A DNA stretch of 11,389 nucleotides from Saprospiraceae bacterium (GTDB taxonomy: Bacteria > Bacteroidota > Bacteroidia > Chitinophagales > Saprospiraceae), in the NCBI GenBank assembly GCA_023299965.1, contig JALZVN010000393.1, positions 1-11,389 on the forward strand. The letters are read 5' to 3'. Each line of letters starts with the position of its first letter. Within the stretch, counting starts at the first letter, position 1. The translations under genes were made by a program, and so were the position numbers. The notes under the pieces are model-generated. The model was not told the DNA's origin, made no database searches, and saw nothing but the letters and a program-made list of their open reading frames with translations. Below, in pieces: positions 1-4,883 of this stretch.

Positions 1-584
1 GCAGGATCCGTCTCAGGAGAAGGAATCACCTCAAACAATCGCATATATCTTGGTGGATTGAAAAAGTGGGTTCCACAGAAATGTTTCTTGAAGTCATCAG
101 ATCTACCATCCAACATCATATGGATAGGAATACCCGATGTATTAGAGGTGATAAGAGAACCAGCCTTTCTATGCTTCTCGATATTGTCAAACACTTGCTT
201 CTTGATATCCAACCTTTCTACTACCACCTCAATAATCCAATCGCTATCAGAAATCTTAGCCATGTCATCATCAAAATTACCTGCAGTAACCCTAGAGGCA
301 AACTTCTTATCGTAGAACGGTTCTATTCTTTTAGATTTGAGTGCGGCTTTTATAGCGCCGTTAGCCAGTTTATTACGCATCGCAGGTACCTGCTTTTGCT
401 CATCCGTTAAGTCAAATGGAACAATATCCAAAAGTAAAACTTCCACACCTACATTAGCGAGATGTGCCGCGATGCCCATTCCCATCAATCCTGATCCGAG
501 AACGGTCGCTTTTTTAATGTTTCTAGGCTTAGTCTTTTGCTTCATCCCGTTTTTGGGATGATTAGCTACCTGGTTTTCAATCAT
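1..584 (-). CDS. fadN: 3-hydroxyacyl-CoA dehydrogenase, FadN-type, N-terminal part (runs off left edge)
   Basis: This gene encodes the NAD-binding start of a beta-oxidation enzyme that oxidises 3-hydroxyacyl-CoA to 3-ketoacyl-CoA in the cytoplasm. Only 194 codons are present and the rest lies beyond the left edge. A Rossmann motif GSGLMG is at residues 30-35 with the NAD-ribose-binding acidic residue at about D53. The family segment WIIEVVVE is at 116-123, SNTSG at 147-151, and GTHFFNP with the catalytic histidine H173 at 171-177. These resemble FadN of Bacillus subtilis, including RSDDFK just before the histidine, more than the FadB/FadJ layout in which the hydratase comes first. Full-length members are about 800 residues with a C-terminal enoyl-CoA hydratase, which is not visible here. 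The first ATG (584) gives a 13-residue leader; the second (545) fits the usual family N terminus better. The gene diverges from exbB. The family call is firm; the FadN subtype is recalled similarity. Confidence 0.88.
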   Translation of the reverse strand, partial: MIENQVANHPKNGMKQKTKPRNIKKATVLGSGLMGMGIAAHLANVGVEVLLLDIVPFDLTDEQKQVPAMRNKLANGAIKAALKSKRIEPFYDKKFASRVTAGNFDDDMAKISDSDWIIEVVVERLDIKKQVFDNIEKHRKAGSLITSNTSGIPIHMMLDGRSDDFKKHFCGTHFFNPPRYMRLFEVIPSPETDP

Positions 585-874
585 TATTATGCGCTTTTAA
601 GCTTTTATAAATTAGTGTATGTGTAGACGTAATTCTATTTGTATATATATGTAACGGTATAGTAAAGAGCGAGGTTGTGCCTCAAAGGCTAATTTGGCTC
701 CGAAATTAGCGAATTTTCGCTGATTTGATATAATAAAAATAATTAATCTGTGAAATATTAAACTTATTTCTTATCAATTAATAATTTGTGCGCGATTAAT
801 AGCGTTCTTACACCCATAGTAATGCGTTCTTAGCAAAACGTTTTATTCAAATTTTATCACAAACTATTCATTCT
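585..874. other. Divergent intergenic region fadN / exbB
   Basis: This gene-free, AT-rich stretch must hold the promoters of both divergent genes. I looked for the Bacteroidota -7 box TAnnTTTG on both strands and found no exact match. The sequence TAATTTG, one base short between TA and TTTG, occurs at 689-695 (within GCTAATTTGG) and 782-788. The only strong structure is the overlapping hairpin pair at 688-726, annotated separately. Confidence 0.5.
688..726. promoter_or_regulatory. Two overlapping, mutually exclusive hairpins upstream of exbB
   Basis: GCTAATTT (688-695) pairs perfectly with AAATTAGC (703-710) across a 7-nt loop. The second arm is also the first arm of another hairpin: AAATTAGCGAA (703-713) pairs with TTCGCTGATTT (716-726) over a 2-nt TT loop, with one G-T pair. 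The two structures cannot form at once. The element sits between divergent genes, so it could be a palindromic operator or a switch in the exbB leader. The structure is seen directly; its function is inference. Confidence 0.4.
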
Positions 875-1576
875 ATGAAATTTCAGCCAATGTATTTATT
901 TTTTCAAGGCGCTTCCAAATTAAAGGACGCTGAAGCTGAAGAAGTATCTCAAAGCGTTCTCGATGTAATCCTCGGAAGTGGACCATTAGGGATTGCGATT
1001 CTAGCCATTCTTATTTTTCTATCAGCGATAGGAACTTATATATTTTTAGAAAGATTGTTTACGATCAAAAAGGCTACTGCTGTCGATCAAAATTTCATGA
1101 ATAACATTCGTTCTAGTGTACTCGCAGGTAACATACCAGGTGCTAAGGCACTATGTGGTACGACCAACACTCCAGTAGCTAGAATGGTGGAGAAGGGACT
1201 ACAACGTATCGGTAAACCGCTTCGTGATATCGATGCAGCTATCGAGAATGTAGGTAATCTAGAGATATTCAAACTAGAAAAGAACTTGTCTACTTTGGCT
1301 TCAATTGCTGGGGCTGCTCCGATGATTGGTTTCTTCGGTACAGTGACAGGTATGATCCTCGCTTTTTACGAGATGTCTACAGCAGATAACGTTGGACCTC
1401 AAGTACTTGCAGGCGGTATCTATCAAGCTTTGTTGACTACAGCATTCGGACTATTGATTGGTATTTTTGCCTTTGTAGGGTATAATTACTTAGTAGGAAA
1501 GGTAGAGCACGCAGTATACAATATGGAGCGTTCTACGACAGAATTTATGGATTTATTACAAGAACCTTCTGCATAA
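875..1576 (+). CDS. exbB: ExbB/TolQ/MotA-family proton channel subunit
   Basis: This is an inner-membrane component of the TonB-ExbB-ExbD motor, which uses the proton gradient to energise TonB-dependent outer-membrane transport. The 233-residue protein has three membrane segments at about 36-58, 143-165 and 181-206, with a cytoplasmic domain between the first two. The signature APMIGFFGTVTGM (148-160) corresponds to the APYIGLFGTVWGI-type stretch of E. coli ExbB, so T156 should match the pore threonine T148. T189 in ALLTTAFGL should match T181. The first 35 residues are an extra polar, acidic N terminus. An alternative start is M6 at 890. The exbD gene follows after 12 bases and is surely in the same operon. 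TolQ or a gliding-type MotA homologue is the alternative, but the exbD/exbD/tonB context favours ExbB. Confidence 0.93.
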   Translation: MKFQPMYLFFQGASKLKDAEAEEVSQSVLDVILGSGPLGIAILAILIFLSAIGTYIFLERLFTIKKATAVDQNFMNNIRSSVLAGNIPGAKALCGTTNTPVARMVEKGLQRIGKPLRDIDAAIENVGNLEIFKLEKNLSTLASIAGAAPMIGFFGTVTGMILAFYEMSTADNVGPQVLAGGIYQALLTTAFGLLIGIFAFVGYNYLVGKVEHAVYNMERSTTEFMDLLQEPSA

Positions 1577-1588
1577 AAATACGCCATC

Positions 1589-2002
1589 ATGGGCTTGAAA
1601 AAAAGAGGAAAAGTAAGTGCGGAGTTTAGCATGTCGTCGTTGACAGACATCATTTTTTTGTTGTTGATATTTTTCATGTTGACATCAAAGCTGGTGGTCA
1701 TCGATCCATATGAATTGCCAGAGTCTGATTCGACGACGGTGGCACCGACCAATATCATTGCACAAGTCCGAACCACTGGCAAAATACAATTAAACGTAGA
1801 TGGTAAAGAGTCTATGGTTAACTCCACAAGCGAGATAGTACGAAAAGTAAAGCCTGCATTGGGTTTGATTGAAAACAGAGACAACGCGACACTTACTATA
1901 GTCGCAGAAGTCGGCGTTCCGTTCAAGAAAGTGTCTATGCTCATGGCCGCTGCTGCAGAGTTAAGGATGAAAGCGATTATTGCAACACAACCAATAGAAT
2001 AA
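1589..2002 (+). CDS. exbD: ExbD/TolR-family biopolymer transport protein, copy 1
   Basis: This 137-residue protein is a single-pass inner-membrane protein of the ExbBD motor. A short basic cytoplasmic tail (MGLKKRGKVSAEF) leads into one membrane helix at about 17-33. D20, in SLTDIIFLLLIFFML, is the expected proton-carrying aspartate (equivalent to D25 of E. coli ExbD). The remaining ~100 residues form the periplasmic domain. Its first 33 residues are identical to those of the next gene, while the periplasmic domains differ strongly. This suggests both pack against the same ExbB pore but present different periplasmic surfaces. The gene lies 12 bases after exbB and 3 bases before the second exbD, indicating one transcript. 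Paired ExbDs are common in Bacteroidota TonB loci. Confidence 0.92.
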   Translation: MGLKKRGKVSAEFSMSSLTDIIFLLLIFFMLTSKLVVIDPYELPESDSTTVAPTNIIAQVRTTGKIQLNVDGKESMVNSTSEIVRKVKPALGLIENRDNATLTIVAEVGVPFKKVSMLMAAAAELRMKAIIATQPIE

Positions 2003-2005
2003 ATT

Positions 2006-2395
2006 ATGGGACTCAAAAAAAGAGGTAAGGTTAGTGCAGAATTTAGCATGTCCTCCTTGACAGATATCATCTTCTTGTTGCTCATATTTTTCATGTTGAC
2101 ATCGTCACTAGTTTCTCCTAATGCGCTGAATCTCAAGATGCCAGGAAATGAAAGTGTGAGAAATACAACAGCAAGCAATTTACCAAAAGTAACCATTACC
2201 AAAACAGGTTCTTTCCTTTTCGAAGGAGCACCAGTTAGTAACAATGTGATTAGTGACCTGTTGAAAGATATGAGAGGCGAAACGATCATAGTGGCGCCGC
2301 ACCGAGATGCACCGATAGAAAAAGTAGTGCGCATCATGGACTTGTCTATGAGATACAAAATCGAAACTGTTTTGTCAGCAACAGACGATAGATAG
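2006..2395 (+). CDS. exbD: ExbD/TolR-family biopolymer transport protein, copy 2
   Basis: This is the second ExbD of the tandem, 129 residues long, with the same tail and membrane helix (residues 1-33, including D20) as its neighbour. After TSSLV the sequence diverges into its own periplasmic domain ending in VVRIMDLSMRYKIETVLSATDDR, the typical ExbD C-terminal helix plus strand. It starts 3 bases after the upstream stop, so translational coupling is likely. In the shared 33-codon stretch 14 codons differ (16 bases), all synonymously, so the identity is held by selection rather than by a recent duplication. Heterodimerisation with copy 1 in the ExbB pentamer is plausible but inferred. Confidence 0.92.
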   Translation: MGLKKRGKVSAEFSMSSLTDIIFLLLIFFMLTSSLVSPNALNLKMPGNESVRNTTASNLPKVTITKTGSFLFEGAPVSNNVISDLLKDMRGETIIVAPHRDAPIEKVVRIMDLSMRYKIETVLSATDDR

Positions 2396-2439
2396 TGTTT
2401 ATCCTATACAGCGTAAGGGATTTATTGTAAAGATGTTTT

Positions 2440-2572
2440 GGGTGTGCCCCTGACAATTCCGATGAAAAATCGGACTGTCTGGGTCGGGCTATTGCGGGGT
2501 GCCCGTCCCGATGAAAAAATCGGGACCGTCTCTAGCGAGCCGCCCTATCTATCCCTCACACGAAAGCCATCA
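2440..2572 (+). repeat. Modular intergenic palindromic repeat, copy 1 (plus orientation)
   Basis: This is a GC-richer block starting 45 bases after exbD2. It has three conserved blocks: GGGTGTGCCC (2440-2449), GGGTCGGGCTAT (2481-2492) and CTATCTATCCCTCACACG (2545-2562). They are separated by perfect hairpins. TCCGAT (2458-2463) pairs with ATCGGA (2469-2474) over GAAAA. GTCCCGAT (2505-2512) pairs with ATCGGGAC (2519-2526) over GAAAAA. The same three blocks, in the same order but with different hairpins between them, recur on the minus strand at 9946-10107. A 63-codon open frame crosses this element (2438-2629) but has no protein-like features. Confidence 0.65.
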
Positions 2573-2625
2573 ACCGAGATTTTTACAAAAAAGACAAATT
2601 TGCCAGTTAATATGCTAGTTAGGGT

Positions 2626-2904
2626 ATGAACCGAAATAAATTGAAAATAGGTCTAGGTATTCTTATTATGGTCGCCATAATATCTCCCTATTTTCCACCA
2701 TTCGTACTTTTCCAAGTATTCTTTCTGCCGATACCTCTGGGATGTTTATTACTTGGTGCAGGAACTTACATGATTCTTTCATGGGCAAATAAGGATGGTC
2801 TTAATAAAAAAGCACTGTTGGTAATTTTAGTTGTTCCATTGTTTACAATTTGCAATTGTTGTCTGCATTTACAGTGGATAGAGTTCAGAGATATAGAAGT
2901 ATAA
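2626..2904 (+). CDS. Small hydrophobic membrane protein, probably the front half of a frameshifted gene
   Basis: I do not recognise this protein. The 92 residues comprise a basic start (MNRNKLK), two or three hydrophobic stretches (about 8-20, 26-52 and 62-80) and a short end, WIEFRDIEV. The hydrophobic, proline-containing middle (FFLPIPLGCLLLGAGTYMI) looks like real membrane sequence. The frame stops abruptly, while a second frame overlapping by 55 bases continues with ordinary soluble sequence that lacks a natural start. I think both were once one protein of about 155 residues that lost one base (or gained two) near 2880-2895. The gene sits between two repeat-rich stretches, in the middle of what is usually a compact exbB-exbD-exbD-tonB locus, so it is probably a late insertion. 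Confidence 0.5.
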   Translation: MNRNKLKIGLGILIMVAIISPYFPPFVLFQVFFLPIPLGCLLLGAGTYMILSWANKDGLNKKALLVILVVPLFTICNCCLHLQWIEFRDIEV

Positions 2905-3101
2905 AATTAATTGAAAAAATTACTAATATAATAAGAGTAATAGGGGATTACCCGTTAGAATATACAACAGGATTAGGAATTGAGTATAGGAGATTAATTA
3001 AGGAAAAAGGCTTTATGCTTGAGTATTCCCGAGGCTTTATTGTGATTGAAAAATATGATTCACGAACTAATAACTGGACGAGTTATGGATGGAATGATTA
3101 G
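2850..3101 (+). CDS. Probable C-terminal half of the frameshifted small membrane gene
   Basis: This is an 83-codon frame whose first ~12 residues overlap the upstream frame and look arbitrary. From about residue 14 it becomes protein-like: RYRSIKLIEKITNIIRVIGDYPLEY, then GIEYRRLIKEKGFMLEYSRGFIVIEKYDSRTNNWTSY to the end. The pattern of a helix with KLIEKI, then a GDYP turn, then beta strands resembles the pilin-like helix-plus-strands tails found in small Bacteroidota proteins of unknown function. It is in the -1 frame relative to 2626-2904. If that frameshift is real the locus is a pseudogene. Otherwise these are two overlapping small genes or a frameshifted translation product. No function can be assigned. 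Confidence 0.42.
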   Translation: MQLLSAFTVDRVQRYRSIKLIEKITNIIRVIGDYPLEYTTGLGIEYRRLIKEKGFMLEYSRGFIVIEKYDSRTNNWTSYGWND

Positions 3102-3189
3102 TATATAAGACGAAGATAAAAGAAGCTGCAGCGCAGCGACCTGTTAGGAGCCCATGGTGATAGCCATGGGGAGAAAAAATAGCAAGATC

Positions 3190-3229
3190 CAATTTGGCGC
3201 GATTTTTCACAGAAAATCGTGACAAATTG
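3190..3229. repeat. 17-bp imperfect inverted repeat
   Basis: CAATTTGGCGCGATTTT (3190-3206) pairs with AAAATCGTGACAAATTG (3213-3229) across a 6-nt loop, TCACAG. Of 17 positions, 15 are Watson-Crick pairs, one is a G-T wobble and one is a G-A mismatch. No T-tract follows in either direction, so a simple intrinsic terminator is unlikely. With the CCCATGG hairpin 20 bases upstream, it looks like part of a palindromic repeat unit. Confidence 0.6.
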
Positions 3230-3329
3230 CCAGTAAGAATATCCATGCTACAGAGGAATTATCAAAAGCTTAAGATGGTTCAAAAAAGAAACTGAAACCA
3301 TTAAAAACACGTTAGAAACACCATAATTA

Positions 3330-3366
3330 CGTATTATTTAATTTTAATATATATCTTTGCCAAACA
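3330..3366 (+). promoter_or_regulatory. Putative Bacteroidota-type promoter for tonB
   Basis: TATCTTTG at 3352-3359 matches the Bacteroidota -7 consensus TAnnTTTG exactly and lies 55 bases before the tonB ATG. No clear TTG is seen at the -33 position; that stretch is only T/A-rich (TTATTTAATTTT). It would give tonB its own transcript, which fits its ~1-kb separation from exbD. Confidence 0.45.
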
Positions 3367-3414
3367 CATAGTCGTTATCAAATTAAAAGCATAACAATTG
3401 TGTAAGAATACATC

Positions 3415-4338
3415 ATGAACAAATTTATCAACATAGAGATTAAGGATAAGCGTAAAGCACGTATAATAACGGGTATTATCATGCTACTCTTTTTCATGAT
3501 AATCATTTTTTACCCTCTCTTTTCTTACCAAAATCCACCTCCTGGGCAGGAAGGAGTACTCGTCAGTTTTGGTCAAGTCAACCAAGGACAAGGAAGTGAA
3601 GCCCCTGCGGAAAGCAAACCCTCCAAAGCAGAGCCTTCAAAGCCAACACCAAAGAAACCAGAAAAGGTAAAATCTAATCCAAAGGAAAAGCCAACTCCAA
3701 AAGAAACAAAGCCTAAAAAAGTAAAACCACAGGTAGATAAAAAAGTAATCGAAGCAAAAAATGCAGAGATCGCTTTAGCGAAAGAAAAAGAAAAACAAGC
3801 AGAAAAAGAAAAAGCACGTAAAGCTGCCGAAGCAGAAGAACGCATAGCAAAAGCCAACGCGGCTGCCGAAAAGAGGCGCGCTGAACAAGAAGCCAAAGAA
3901 CTTGCTGAAGCTAAGAAAAAACAAGATGCTGAAGACTTCAAAAACAGTCTCGCAAATTCATTTAAAAACGGCAATGGATCAGGCGAAGGTGATGGAGGAG
4001 ATCCTGGAAATCAAGGAGATCCAGACGGGGACCCAAATTCTGAAATACTCAAAGGATTGACCACAGGGGTAGGCGTGATAGGGGGAGGACTGCAAGGTAG
4101 AGGTGGAAAAGGACCTGGCATCTCTGATAATAGTAACAAGACAGGAGTTGTCGTCATCTATCTATGTATAGATTCAAGAGGAAAGGTGACCAATGCAAAG
4201 TATACTCAGAAAGGCTCGACTACCTCAGATCCAGAACTTATAAATCTGGCCAAAAGCAACGCCAAAAAATGGAATTTTAATTCCGGTATTACAGATGAAA
4301 CTTGTGGGACAATCACCTATCAATTTAAGGTGAAATAG
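3415..4338 (+). CDS. tonB: TonB energy transducer with TolA-like coiled-coil linker
   Basis: This protein spans the periplasm and passes ExbBD-derived energy to outer-membrane receptors. Of 307 residues, the N-terminal cytoplasmic tail is basic, the single membrane anchor is at about 17-37, and the segment PGQEGVLVSFGQVNQG (44-59) is typical of Bacteroidota TonBs. A Lys/Pro-rich spacer follows at 66-108 (the classical TonB rod). Residues ~110-175 are Ala/Glu/Lys-rich and predicted helical, like TolA. Residues 184-235 form a Gly/Asp-rich flexible linker. The C-terminal domain (about 243-307) has VVIYLCIDSRGKV and ends GTITYQFKVK, with cysteines C251 and C297 that could form a disulfide. TolA is the alternative name, but the C-terminal motif and the exbB/exbD neighbours favour TonB. 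Confidence 0.9.
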   Translation: MNKFINIEIKDKRKARIITGIIMLLFFMIIIFYPLFSYQNPPPGQEGVLVSFGQVNQGQGSEAPAESKPSKAEPSKPTPKKPEKVKSNPKEKPTPKETKPKKVKPQVDKKVIEAKNAEIALAKEKEKQAEKEKARKAAEAEERIAKANAAAEKRRAEQEAKELAEAKKKQDAEDFKNSLANSFKNGNGSGEGDGGDPGNQGDPDGDPNSEILKGLTTGVGVIGGGLQGRGGKGPGISDNSNKTGVVVIYLCIDSRGKVTNAKYTQKGSTTSDPELINLAKSNAKKWNFNSGITDETCGTITYQFKVK

Positions 4339-4375
4339 TAGTTTTATAGATCCTCTATAGCGTTGTTGAATAATG

Positions 4376-4467
4376 CCATCCCGAAGAAAAATCCGGGCAG
4401 GCTATTTCCGAGGTTTTGAAAAAAAATCTTTCTCGAATCTAAGATTCTGCTTATACTTTTTTTCAAA
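4376..4467. repeat. Compound inverted repeat downstream of tonB
   Basis: An outer 11-bp perfect inverted repeat TTTGAAAAAAA (4415-4425) / TTTTTTTCAAA (4457-4467) encloses an inner perfect one, GAATCT (4435-4440) / AGATTC (4442-4447). Just upstream is CCCG...CGGG (about 4380-4397) followed by GGGCAGGCTAT (4395-4405), which resembles the GGGTCGGGCTAT block of the modular repeat at 2440-2572. This may be a degenerate or related copy. It may also end the tonB transcript. Confidence 0.45.
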
Positions 4468-4509
4468 GGTCATTTTTTAACTGGTATCGTGTTAAGTTAA
4501 TCTGAATAA

Positions 4510-4561
4510 CTCTGCGACCTCTGCGTCGTACTCGCAAGAGTAGCCTTTGCGATCTCTGCGT
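4510..4561. repeat. Near-direct 17-bp repeat flanking a GCAA-loop hairpin
   Basis: CTCTGCGACCTCTGCGT (4510-4526) and CTTTGCGATCTCTGCGT (4545-4561) differ at only two positions. Each is itself built of a repeated CTNTGCG unit. Between them is a perfect hairpin TACTC-GCAA-GAGTA (4529-4542). I recall CTCTGCG-type intergenic repeats in many environmental bacterial genomes but cannot verify the family here. Confidence 0.55.
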
Positions 4562-4740
4562 GGAATCCTTATTATAGAACACGGTAGTTTTGCAAAATAC
4601 CCAATCAAAAACATTACACTAAAGGGTACCTCTATTAACCCCATTCATTGCCTAAAATGAAATTCTTTTAGAATTTCTACAAATTTAATCTTTGACATAC
4701 GTCGTTATCCTTCAGTCGTTTAGCTAAGGCTAAACTCTCT

Positions 4741-4795
4741 CAGTCTAGCCCCCGATGTAAAGTCGGGACAGGCTAGTCTGTCAAATTTAAATTTG
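4741..4795. repeat. Nested hairpin plus 14-bp palindrome upstream of folC
   Basis: CAGTCTAGCC (4741-4750) pairs with GGCTAGTCTG (4771-4780) with one mismatch. It encloses CCCGA (4751-4755) with TCGGG (4763-4767). The CCCGATG...TCGGGAC core also occurs in the modular repeat at 2507-2526. A perfect palindrome CAAATTTAAATTTG (4782-4795) follows immediately. Confidence 0.5.
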
Positions 4796-4883
4796 ATTTT
4801 AGACAAATTCAGAGGATTATAGAGGCACTCTAAAATAAATAAGCCCTAAATTGTCGAGCACAATTAAACTATAATAATTCACT

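Larger units (their letters stand above)
3102..3414. other. Hairpin-rich spacer upstream of tonB
   Basis: This stretch has no credible gene. It contains a perfect 7-bp hairpin CCCATGG/CCATGGG (3151-3157 with 3164-3170, loop TGATAG), a longer imperfect hairpin at 3190-3229, and a probable tonB promoter at 3352-3359. The first two fall in a GC-richer 110-bp block that resembles a dispersed repeat. The remainder is very AT-rich. Confidence 0.55.
4339..4883. other. 545-bp spacer between tonB and folC, rich in inverted and direct repeats
   Basis: I find no credible gene on either strand. Four structured blocks are visible: a hairpin-like block at 4376-4467, a direct-repeat unit at 4510-4561, a nested hairpin at 4741-4780, and a 14-bp perfect palindrome CAAATTTAAATTTG at 4782-4795. 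TATAGA/TCTATA (4345-4350 with 4354-4359) follows the tonB stop directly but is too AT-rich to be a good terminator. The folC promoter must lie here if folC is not read from tonB; no exact TAnnTTTG was found. Confidence 0.55.

Noticed and set aside
66..561. Plus-strand frames of 74-114 codons at the left edge
   Set aside because: They lie antisense to fadN, whose minus-strand translation has clear catalytic motifs.
1486..2358. 290-codon open frame on the minus strand across both exbD genes
   Set aside because: It is antisense to two well-supported genes in their coding frames, and its protein shows internally repeated fragments that simply mirror the duplicated exbD 5' ends.
2438..2629. 63-codon plus-strand frame
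   Set aside because: It covers the modular palindromic repeat, with no protein-like pattern; the hairpins explain the sequence better.
3573..3974. 133-codon minus-strand frame rich in Ser, Ala and Phe
   Set aside because: It is the antisense reading of the Lys/Glu/Ala-rich tonB stalk, and its composition follows from that.
4345..4359. TATAGA/TCTATA hairpin as a tonB terminator
   Set aside because: The stem has only one G-C pair and no T-tract follows.
4510..4561. Possible CRISPR or tandem array from the CTCTGCG repeats
   Set aside because: There are only two near-copies, 17 bases long, with a hairpin between them in place of a spacer series, and no cas genes.
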